DNA of 39,031 nucleotides from Myxosarcina sp. GI1 (GTDB lineage Bacteria > Cyanobacteriota > Cyanobacteriia > Cyanobacteriales > Xenococcaceae): positions 275,427-314,457 of the forward strand of contig NZ_JRFE01000022.1 in assembly GCF_000756305.1 (NCBI RefSeq), written 5' to 3'. Position 1 is the stretch's first letter, and each line of letters starts with the position of its first letter. Position numbers and translations under genes: made by a program. The notes under the pieces were generated by a model. It was not told the origin of the DNA, ran no database searches, and was given only the letters and a program-made list of their open reading frames with translations. Shown piece by piece: positions 17,542-24,810 of the stretch.

Positions 17542-18405
17542 TTATGCCGCCAAAGTGATGCTGGCAATCTTACCGCCCATTTTGTTAATTTTTTGTAGAG
17601 TTGGAGTCAATTGTTCGTAAGGAACTAATAACGCCCGACTCGAACGACGTACTTTAGGATATCCAGGCTGATTGATGCCTGCAATTTCAATCCGATAAAT
17701 ACGACTGTCACGATTAGAGGTTCTAAAGGCGCGTTCGGGAGTAACATTGCGTTCCGACTCTTGATAAGCCCAGCCTCCAGTACTGCCAGAAGGAGCTACT
17801 ACTGCTGAAGCATTGTTGGTTGCCAACTCTTTAGCCAAACGCGATGGTTTGCCAGCTACCTGAGAGCGATCGCTGTTGGCATAACCGCGATATAGTTGGA
17901 ACATCCGCGTAAAGCCTACAGTTTTTTGCTGGGTTTGAGTTGCAAAACCCCGATAGTAAGGAACGATATTATCGCCAAAATTTCGAGTATATTCATCGGA
18001 GTCGATATAAGAATCGATATCTGCCTCAAAACCTTGGTTTTGATAGAGGTCTAAATGATAAATAACCTCCGCTTCATCGTAGGGAGCGCGTCCTAAAAGA
18101 TGTTTGAAATTTAATTCGATAACTCTAGTTTGAAAGTTGTCATACAAGAATTTTTTCTTATACAATTCTGATTTGGCTACGGCTCGTACAAAATCTCGCA
18201 CCGTAATCGAACCATTATTTAATAAAGACTCTGTAGCCGTCAGACGCTCGGACTGCATGATGTAATCATTGCCCAAAACCTGTCGATAGACGATATTAAT
18301 TGCCGCCTGAGCTTCGGTTTTAGTCCAGTTGGGACGTAATTCTACAGGCTCAAAGTCTTTAAAAGCAGAAACTCCCAAACGAGATGCTGCTGTAGTAATT
18401 GCCAC
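17542..18405 (-). CDS. cpcI: Phycocyanin-associated rod linker (CpcI/CpcC-type)
   Basis: The 287-residue linker has an N-terminal PBS_linker_poly domain (about 20-160; [49 protein letters not shown]) and a C-terminal CpcD-like domain ([36 protein letters not shown]). It joins phycocyanin hexamers within the rod. It is a clear tandem paralogue of the gene just upstream. The order B-A-linker-linker-D equals that of the red-light-induced cpc2 operon of Fremyella, in which the second linker is CpcI2. Assignment of H versus I is by position. Confidence 0.9.
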   Translation of the reverse strand: MAITTAASRLGVSAFKDFEPVELRPNWTKTEAQAAINIVYRQVLGNDYIMQSERLTATESLLNNGSITVRDFVRAVAKSELYKKKFLYDNFQTRVIELNFKHLLGRAPYDEAEVIYHLDLYQNQGFEADIDSYIDSDEYTRNFGDNIVPYYRGFATQTQQKTVGFTRMFQLYRGYANSDRSQVAGKPSRLAKELATNNASAVVAPSGSTGGWAYQESERNVTPERAFRTSNRDSRIYRIEIAGINQPGYPKVRRSSRALLVPYEQLTPTLQKINKMGGKIASITLAA

Positions 18406-18482
18406 TTATTATTCTCCTTAAATATATATAAATAGCTGTACGGGCAAGGCATTGCCTCGCATCTACGAACTTTAAACTCCAA

Positions 18483-19304
18483 TCAAGCATTGGTAATGTT
18501 TAAAACCCGACCGCCTTGTTTATTGATTTTTTGTAAAGTCGCTGAAAGTCTTTCGTAAGGTACGACATACTCTTTCAAACTGCGACGCAGTTGAGCCTTA
18601 CCTCCTGGCGCGCCTTGAGTTACTCGCAGACGATATAAATTGCCTCGCTCGGTGGTGGTGGTACCCGAAAGAGAAGTTTTGTCTTTTACTTCTGAGGTGC
18701 GAACGGGAGTTGCCATGTTACGCGCTAAATCGTAAGTCAAACGAGGACTGCCAGTATTGCCTTGAGCGCGATCGCTATTGGCATATCCTTGATATAGTTG
18801 GAACATGCGGGTAAAACCTACGGTTTTCTGACCTTTTTGAGTAGAAAAACCTCGATAGTAAGGAACGATATTGTCGCCAAAGTTCCGCACGTATTCATCA
18901 GAATCAATGTAAGAATCGATATCTGCTTCAAAGCCTTCATTTTGATAGAGGTCGAGATGTTCGACGATTTCTGCTTCGTCGTAGGGAGCGCGTCCTAGTA
19001 GGTGTTTGAAGTTTAACTCGATAGTACGGGGATGGTAGTTGTTATAAAAGAATTTTGATTTATATAGTTCTGATTTAGCTACGGCTCGCACAAATTCACG
19101 GACTGAAATCGAACCATCGGCTAATAAAGATTCGGCACTGGTCAGACGTTCCGAGTTCATTAGATGATCGTTACCTAGAACTTGGCGGTAAACTGTTGAA
19201 ATTGCGACTTTAGCTTCCTCTTTACTCCAATTAGGACGCAGTTCCACTATATTATTTTCGTCAAAGGCAGAGATACCCAAGCGAGATGCTGCTGAAATTG
19301 CCAC
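18483..19304 (-). CDS. cpcH: Phycocyanin-associated rod linker (CpcH/CpcC-type)
   Basis: The 273-residue rod linker has the same two domains as its downstream neighbour: PBS_linker_poly (about 20-160; [37 protein letters not shown]) and a C-terminal CpcD-like part ([33 protein letters not shown]). It lies behind an intrinsic terminator that separates it from cpcA, so it should be made from read-through transcripts in lower amount than the alpha and beta subunits. By position it corresponds to CpcH2 of a cpcB2A2H2I2D2 operon. Confidence 0.9.
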   Translation of the reverse strand: MAISAASRLGISAFDENNIVELRPNWSKEEAKVAISTVYRQVLGNDHLMNSERLTSAESLLADGSISVREFVRAVAKSELYKSKFFYNNYHPRTIELNFKHLLGRAPYDEAEIVEHLDLYQNEGFEADIDSYIDSDEYVRNFGDNIVPYYRGFSTQKGQKTVGFTRMFQLYQGYANSDRAQGNTGSPRLTYDLARNMATPVRTSEVKDKTSLSGTTTTERGNLYRLRVTQGAPGGKAQLRRSLKEYVVPYERLSATLQKINKQGGRVLNITNA

Positions 19305-19340
19305 TGGTACACTCCTGAATTTACTTAAATACTACTTGTT

Positions 19341-19414
19341 AAAAAAACCGCTCGGAATTACAGCAAACCATCAAACAAGACCGACAAGCTCAATAGTCAT
19401 CTGCAATTCCGAGC
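19341..19414 (-). terminator. Read-through terminator/attenuator between cpcA and the linkers
   Basis: On the minus strand the arms at 19401-19414 and 19350-19363 pair over 14 positions with one non-Watson-Crick position (core CTCGGAATT/AATTCCGAG) around a 37-base loop. A run of seven T follows (plus-strand A at 19341-19347). It starts 14 bases after the cpcA stop. Partial termination here would give more cpcBA than linker mRNA. Confidence 0.75.
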
Positions 19415-19427
19415 TAACAGAAAAAAT

Positions 19428-19916
19428 TTAGCTGAGAGCGTTAATTGCGTAGTCAATATAAGAATTGGCTTCGACGGCAGGATCGCCACTCAAACCATGA
19501 TTGTCTTTGATATATTTAAGAGCTTCTACATACCAGCTAGGAGACAATTCAAAAGTAGAGTTGATTTCAGCAACTCCAGCAATCAAATAATCGTCCATAG
19601 GACCAGTACCGCCAGCAACTAGGCAGTAAGTAATCATCCGCAAGTAGTAACCGATATCGCGAGAACACTTAGCTTTACCTTCTGGTGTAGAAGCGTAGTT
19701 TGGTCCCTTCATTTGAGTAGTGTAGGGAAACTTGTTGTAAACGGCTTTAGCCGCACCATCAACCAAACTATCTGCTTTGTTAGTTAGACCTTGAGCGGCT
19801 TCTAAACTGGCGTTGGCTTGACGAAAACGACCGAATGCAACTTGAATTTCGCTACTGCTCAAGAAACGACCTTGAGAGTCGGCAGTAGATACTGCTTCAG
19901 TAATGGGAGTCTTCAT
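19428..19916 (-). CDS. cpcA: C-phycocyanin alpha subunit
   Basis: The 162-residue protein is standard in length and begins [20 protein letters not shown]. The bilin-attachment Cys84 lies in [15 protein letters not shown]. Alpha-beta heterodimers assemble into hexamers that form phycobilisome rods and pass energy to the core. The gene lies 76 bp behind cpcB. No lyase genes (cpcE/F) are in the window, so chromophore attachment must depend on genes elsewhere. Confidence 0.97.
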   Translation of the reverse strand: MKTPITEAVSTADSQGRFLSSSEIQVAFGRFRQANASLEAAQGLTNKADSLVDGAAKAVYNKFPYTTQMKGPNYASTPEGKAKCSRDIGYYLRMITYCLVAGGTGPMDDYLIAGVAEINSTFELSPSWYVEALKYIKDNHGLSGDPAVEANSYIDYAINALS

Positions 19917-19992
19917 TGATAAAATACCTCTTGGAATAAATTTTTACTATGTTTGACCAAAAATTGTTTCGACAATCTTGATAGAAAGATAT

Positions 19993-20511
19993 CTAGCCTA
20001 CGGCAGCAGCAGCGCGATCGAAATAACTGGATAATTCCGACATTAAGGAACTGCAATCTCCTTGAGTAACGCCATTTTTATCATTAGCAATTTCAATAGC
20101 AGCAGCTTTCATTTTGCTGACAGATTCAGCTACAGAACCGCCTGGAACTCCCAAAGCTACATAAGTTTCTCGCAAACCGTTCAAACAACGATCTTCTAAA
20201 ACGCTACCATCGCCAGCAAAAATGGCATAAGTTACGTAGCGTAAAATAATTTCCATATCTCGCAAACATGCAGCCATGCGGCGGTTAGTATAAGCATTAC
20301 CACCTGGTGCGATTAACTGAGGCTGTTCGGCAAACAACACACGAGCGGCATTAGCGACAATAGCTGATGAATTACCAGTAATGCGATTGACAACATCCAT
20401 GCGTTTGTTGCTTTCTGCAACCATGTTTTTGAGAGCATCAAATTGACTGCCGGTGAGGTAGTCTCCTCTTGCATCAGCCTGGGAAATTACCCGTGTAAAT
20501 GCATCAAACAT
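19993..20511 (-). CDS. cpcB: C-phycocyanin beta subunit
   Basis: The start is the ATG at 20511 ([10 protein letters not shown]), with AGGAG at 20524-20520 eight bases upstream; a preceding in-frame TTG is not the start. The 172-residue protein has both chromophore cysteines, Cys82 (MAACLRDME) and Cys153 (QGDCSSLMS), and Asn72 in PGGNAYTN, the site of asparagine methylation in this family. Cys153 marks it as phycocyanin rather than allophycocyanin. It is the first gene of the operon behind a 250-bp leader region bearing an L box, so red-light activation by RcaC is expected. Confidence 0.97.
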   Translation of the reverse strand: MFDAFTRVISQADARGDYLTGSQFDALKNMVAESNKRMDVVNRITGNSSAIVANAARVLFAEQPQLIAPGGNAYTNRRMAACLRDMEIILRYVTYAIFAGDGSVLEDRCLNGLRETYVALGVPGGSVAESVSKMKAAAIEIANDKNGVTQGDCSSLMSELSSYFDRAAAAVG

Positions 20512-20760
20512 CAATATTTCTCCTAAAGATTAATTTGCACAAAATAAATTGTTTAGAAAACTGAATCCTAACCGTTTCTCTCAACCGAACCAAAGTTAAA
20601 CAAAAAGCTCAATGCTTTGCTTTTTTTTAGTTAACCAACGTTCACAAATTACTCCATCGTTTAAAGCGTAGTAATTTGTAACTCAAGCCGCTCGGCACTA
20701 GAAAATTTAGAGTTAGGAGATTCAGTGGCTTTTGGACTAAGCTCATTCAACCAAAGCTTT

Positions 20761-20778
20761 TGTGCAATTTTTGTGCAA
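20761..20778 (-). promoter_or_regulatory. L box, RcaC binding site upstream of cpcB
   Basis: On the minus strand the sequence is TTGCACA, AAAA, TTGCACA: a perfect direct repeat with 4-bp spacing, identical to the published L box consensus bound by RcaC. It lies 250 bp upstream of the cpcB start and 60 bp after the stop of the hybrid kinase gene, in operon orientation. The rest of 20512-20837 is AT-rich leader; I cannot place -10/-35 boxes with confidence. Confidence 0.88.
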
Positions 20779-20837
20779 TTACATCCTTTAAAAATAAAGT
20801 TTTGTTGGCTTTTGTAACGATAATTTTAATAGTATTT

Positions 20838-22757
20838 TTATTCTGTGGTTTTCAGCCAGGAAAAACGAAAAGTCGTACCGCGTCCTACTTGAGAATCTAA
20901 TTCGATCGCTCCGCCACGTTCTTCAACTATTTTTTTCACAATTGATAGACCAATTCCCGTATTTTCAGCAGAATTACTACTAGATAAAGCTTGAAAAATA
21001 CCGAATACTTTTTCGTGGTGTTCGGCAGCAATACCAGGTCCATCGTCTGTTATTGAAAAATAGCAACTATCTTCTTCATCTATGACAGATATCTCGATCG
21101 CTCCTTCTTTAGTGTGATGATGTTTAATAGCATTACCGATTAAATTGGTAAAAACTTGCTGGAGCGCGATTTTTTGCGTATTGAGAGTCGGCATTTTACC
21201 TATGGCGATCGCCAACTTTGGCGGTGGTGCTAGAGAATCAACTATCTCTACTAGTAAATCTCTAACAACAACCGTTTCCGCTGGTGTTTGCTCTCTTCCC
21301 ACTCGCGAATATTGTAGTAGAGAATCAATAAACATTTGCATGCGTTTAACTCTACTTTTTAACAGTTCTAAATTTTTTTGGGTAGCGTCGTCAAGTTTGC
21401 CTTCTAAGTCTTCTTCAATCCAGGTTGAAAGATTGGTAATAGCTCGCAGTGGTGCCTTAAGATCGTGAGAAACTATATAAACAAACTCATCTAATTCTCG
21501 ATTGCGTTTGGTTAATAGAGAAGTTATCTGTTTGAGCTCTCGATTGATTTTGATTAATTGCTTTCTTTGCTGCTTCAGCAAAAATTCTGTTTGCTTGCGT
21601 TCGGTAATGTTAGTTACAGTTCCAAAATAACCGCTACGCTCTTGGCGATCGCTGTAAATAGCTACCGCTCGTCCAGCCACCCAGGTGACTTTTCCTTCAG
21701 GAGACTTAAAACGATATTCCAAAGCAAACTCCCTGCCATTTCGTGTAGCTTCATACCACTCATGGTGAATTTTTTCTCTGTCTTCGGGATGTAAAGCTTT
21801 ACTCCAGCCTTTACCTTTAGCTTCTGCCAAAGAAAGTCCCGTTATTTCTATCCAGCGAGGATTGACAAATACACAGTCCCCCTGGCAATCGGTTTGAAAA
21901 ATACCTACTGGTGCTTGAGTTACCAAAACTCGAAAGTTTTCTTCACTTTGCTGGAGAGCTTTTTCGATCTGTTTGCGTTCGGTAATATCTCGCCAGACGG
22001 CAACAAAACCATCTTCTAGTTTGGTGATTCTAATTTCAAAAATTTTAGCAACAATTTTTCTTTGGGAAGTTTCCAGGCAAAATACGTGTTCTTTAGAAAG
22101 TGGCTTACCAGTTTCAATAACTTGACAGCATTGCTCGAACAATTCAAAATTTGGATGAGAAGCAATTGACTGGCAAAGATTTTGGTTTGTTTGTTGCTGC
22201 AAATCAAATAAGTTATTTTTGCAGGCAGCTTCATTAAGATAGTCGGTGCAAAAACTAACAATTCGATTGTTGTCATCGCGAACGCTGGTATAAATACCAA
22301 AACAGTCGAGTATATTCTCTACTGAAACGCGAAATCTATTTTCAGTGCGTTCGGCTAGGCGTTGTAAACGAGTTTGTTCGATTACGCTGCGAACGGCAAA
22401 ACGCAGACTTTCGGCATTGGTTTTCCCTTTAACTAAATAATCTTTAACGCCAGCTTTCATTGCATCTACTGCCACTGTCTCGGTACCTTCTCCCGTGAGC
22501 ATAATTATCGGAGGCAAATTATTGCAACTGGCTTTCAATTCCCGAATAAATTCCAGTCCATCCATATCTGGCAAAAGATAGTCGAGCAAGATCAGATCTG
22601 GATTGTTTTTGTGGTTAAACTCTAATCCCTCTTCACCCGTTTCTGACTCAATAATTTGATAAGTATTAATGGCATCTTTGTTTAAATAGCGACGATAAGT
22701 GTAGCGATCGTCAAGATTATCGTCAACAATTAAAACTATTTTTTCAGAAGATGTCAT
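20838..22757 (-). CDS. Response-regulator/PAS hybrid sensor histidine kinase
   Basis: The 639-residue protein starts with a receiver (Asp59 in LILLDYLLPDMDG), then a divergent PAS-like region (about 140-260), a clear PAS-PAC pair (about 270-390; APVGIFQTDCQGDCVFVNPRW, VTNITERKQ), HisKA with His431 (YIVSHDLKAPLRA) and HATPase_c (DDGPGIAAEHHEKVF, GIGLSIVKKIV). The HisKA subtype with SHDLKAPLRAI and LLQYSRVGRE is the same as in the phytochrome kinase nearby. There is no transmembrane segment, so it is cytoplasmic. Signal unknown. It is upstream of the L box on the same strand and may be part of the light-signalling group. Confidence 0.85.
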   Translation of the reverse strand: MTSSEKIVLIVDDNLDDRYTYRRYLNKDAINTYQIIESETGEEGLEFNHKNNPDLILLDYLLPDMDGLEFIRELKASCNNLPPIIMLTGEGTETVAVDAMKAGVKDYLVKGKTNAESLRFAVRSVIEQTRLQRLAERTENRFRVSVENILDCFGIYTSVRDDNNRIVSFCTDYLNEAACKNNLFDLQQQTNQNLCQSIASHPNFELFEQCCQVIETGKPLSKEHVFCLETSQRKIVAKIFEIRITKLEDGFVAVWRDITERKQIEKALQQSEENFRVLVTQAPVGIFQTDCQGDCVFVNPRWIEITGLSLAEAKGKGWSKALHPEDREKIHHEWYEATRNGREFALEYRFKSPEGKVTWVAGRAVAIYSDRQERSGYFGTVTNITERKQTEFLLKQQRKQLIKINRELKQITSLLTKRNRELDEFVYIVSHDLKAPLRAITNLSTWIEEDLEGKLDDATQKNLELLKSRVKRMQMFIDSLLQYSRVGREQTPAETVVVRDLLVEIVDSLAPPPKLAIAIGKMPTLNTQKIALQQVFTNLIGNAIKHHHTKEGAIEISVIDEEDSCYFSITDDGPGIAAEHHEKVFGIFQALSSSNSAENTGIGLSIVKKIVEERGGAIELDSQVGRGTTFRFSWLKTTE

Positions 22758-22937
22758 GAGATAGTTTTGAGTCGAAAAAGTGATTGGATTATCTTAACAA
22801 AATATTAATGATAAACCTAAGCTTAGATTTGGAGCGTTTTTAGAGATAATTATCAAACCAGGGTAACTTGCTTTTTGTATTCAAATATGTTGGAAAGCAT
22901 TCGGTATTATAAAAAAATATTGCTCCGCGATCGCTCA

Positions 22938-24338
22938 TTACGTTTTATTTACCTGCATGATTTTGATTAAATAAAGATTGTTTTTTGCATCCAATCCAAC
23001 ATCCCAATACTCGCTAAAAGCACGCGGATCGGCTTTACCACTAAGCACGTATCCTGCTGCGGAAAGTTTAAAATTAACCATTTCTGCATTAATTTGAACG
23101 CGAAAAGTAAATTGTTCATTTTTCGTCTCAAATTTAAGCGGTATTATCTCAGACAGTTTGCAATCATAGACAATATCGCAGTTGTTGCCAAAATTTTCTT
23201 TAAAAATTCGCTTTTGCCTTGAGTAAAATGGTTCGACAACATATTCGCTCATCGATTCAAAATCTTTGACAGTCCAATCGTGTTGGTAGCGCCAAAATAG
23301 ATTTGAAACTCGTTCGATTAATTCGGTTTTGTCGATCTTCTGGCTGTATTCTGATTCTGATATCTCTATTTGAGGCGAAATTACTTTCCAGATTTGGTCA
23401 TCTTCAACATACCAAACGGAATATTTATTTTTAAAGTTTGAATTAACGTTTATGGTAAATTCAATCAGTTCGGAATTGTCAGTAAATTTTTTGCTAAAAA
23501 AGCGAATCAAATTGTCTGATACTTTTTTCAAAAATAATAAAGCAATAAAGCTCGACAATATAAAAAATAATATTTTAAATAAAAATTGCCAAATAAATGT
23601 AAATAATGAGACTAGTAAAATTATTATTCCTTGAATTGGCTTTTCTTGAATTGTATATGCCTTTCCGTTACTAGGAACGAAAATTAAATAAGATCCAAGA
23701 CTTGGTTTTAAAAGCAGGGTACTGAAATGCTTCTGTGCAGGAAATCTGGAAGTAAATAAATTCTTATTTCTAGTTCCTCTATAACCATAAATTCCACCAC
23801 CACCGCTACCACCTTTGTTGTGAACTAAAAAACCATCGGCGTAAAAATTGTTATTTGGCTCGATCGCCATTAGGTTATAAACGGATAGCGATCGCTTGAT
23901 ATGTTCGATACTGGAAATGGTTATCGGTAAATTTTCTAAGTTTATTAAGCGATCGCCTGTGTTGAGGTTTTGAACTTTTTTCAGTTCGATTCCTTCGTTT
24001 GTTTTTACATAAACAGGATGAGTAGCAGTAACTTTAGTTTTATTATTAATCAAATAATAATCTGAAGCGTTTATAACTTCGATCTTGCCAATAGTTCCTC
24101 TATCTTGATGATGAGCGGCAAAACTATAGTTAACCACGCGATCGCCTGGGTGCAACTGTGCGATCGATTTGTTACCGTCGGGCGTTAAAATTAAAGTCTC
24201 TTTACCGAAACAGCCACCACCGCCACCCCCTCTACTGTAGGCGGGTTCTACTGCCACACAACTAAAAATAACAATCGCCCAGAGAAGGGTTATCGATAGT
24301 TTTATCAGTAAGAGAAAGTTTTTCACGGGCGATCGCAC
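22938..24338 (-). CDS. Tim44-like membrane protein carrying an intein-like Hint domain
   Basis: A signal peptide (LLIKLSITLLWAIVIFSCVA) leads to a glycine-rich stretch (SRGGGGGG), then a 132-residue Hint domain from Cys43 to Asn174. It has Cys1 (CFGKETLI), block B TATH (residues 104-107) and terminal VHN. The Gly-rich stretch resumes (KGGSGGGGIYGYRG), followed by a hydrophobic segment (about 235-272) and a C-terminal Tim44-like domain (about 345-460; RVSNLFWRYQHDW, VEPFYSRQ). The +1 residue is Lys, not Cys/Ser/Thr, as in type-B bacterial intein-like domains. The start is a GTG at 24338 or 24326; neither has a good ribosome site. Confidence 0.8.
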   Translation of the reverse strand: MRSPVKNFLLLIKLSITLLWAIVIFSCVAVEPAYSRGGGGGGCFGKETLILTPDGNKSIAQLHPGDRVVNYSFAAHHQDRGTIGKIEVINASDYYLINNKTKVTATHPVYVKTNEGIELKKVQNLNTGDRLINLENLPITISSIEHIKRSLSVYNLMAIEPNNNFYADGFLVHNKGGSGGGGIYGYRGTRNKNLFTSRFPAQKHFSTLLLKPSLGSYLIFVPSNGKAYTIQEKPIQGIIILLVSLFTFIWQFLFKILFFILSSFIALLFLKKVSDNLIRFFSKKFTDNSELIEFTINVNSNFKNKYSVWYVEDDQIWKVISPQIEISESEYSQKIDKTELIERVSNLFWRYQHDWTVKDFESMSEYVVEPFYSRQKRIFKENFGNNCDIVYDCKLSEIIPLKFETKNEQFTFRVQINAEMVNFKLSAAGYVLSGKADPRAFSEYWDVGLDAKNNLYLIKIMQVNKT

Positions 24339-24355
24339 AGATATACTGTAGGAAA

Positions 24356-24805
24356 TTAGTCAAATGAGCGATCGGGTAGTTCTACAGTTTGAAACCAATA
24401 ATCGAGAAAAGTTTGTACTATTTCATTCAAGCGATTAGTTCCCATAGGTTTGACAATATATCCGCTAATACCGTAGTGATAGCAAGCATTAATATCTTTA
24501 GGATTAGAAGAAGTCGAAAAAATAATCACTGGAATCGATTTAAGAGTGTTGTCTTGTTTTAGTTCGGCTAAGACTTCTCTGCCATTAGTACCAGGCAAGT
24601 TTAAATCTAAGATAATTAGGGAAGGACGAGGAGACAAAGTTGCATCTTCATATTCTCCTTGGTGATATAAAAACTCTAGTGCCTCTTCCCCATCCTCACA
24701 GCGATATATAGGACTAGAAACTTTGGCTTTATTCATCATTCTAGTTAAAGCTGCAAAATCTTCGTCACTATCCTCAATAATTAATAATGGTCGTTCCTGT
24801 TTCAT
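24356..24805 (-). CDS. rcpB: Rcp1/RcpB-type phytochrome response regulator
   Basis: The 149-residue protein is a receiver of the Rcp family: acidic pocket IEDSDED, phospho-Asp67 in LIILDLNLPGTNGREVL, Thr/Ser in IIFSTSSNPKDI, and Lys in YIVKPMG with the extended C-terminal helix typical of Rcp proteins. Rcp regulators have no output domain and receive phosphate from cyanobacterial phytochromes. The gene begins five bases after the stop of the phytochrome gene, so partnership is clear. The symbol follows the CphB-RcpB pair of Calothrix. Confidence 0.9.
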   Translation of the reverse strand: MKQERPLLIIEDSDEDFAALTRMMNKAKVSSPIYRCEDGEEALEFLYHQGEYEDATLSPRPSLIILDLNLPGTNGREVLAELKQDNTLKSIPVIIFSTSSNPKDINACYHYGISGYIVKPMGTNRLNEIVQTFLDYWFQTVELPDRSFD

Positions 24806-24810
24806 GTAAA

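Noticed and set aside
20535-20541. Single TTGCACA near the cpcB start as a second L box
   Set aside because: Only one half-site, on the opposite strand, with no partner at 4-bp spacing.
20615-20635. AAAGC/GCTTT mini-hairpin followed by a T-run on the plus strand as a terminator
   Set aside because: The stem is only 5 bp and no plus-strand gene precedes it; it lies in the cpcB leader region.
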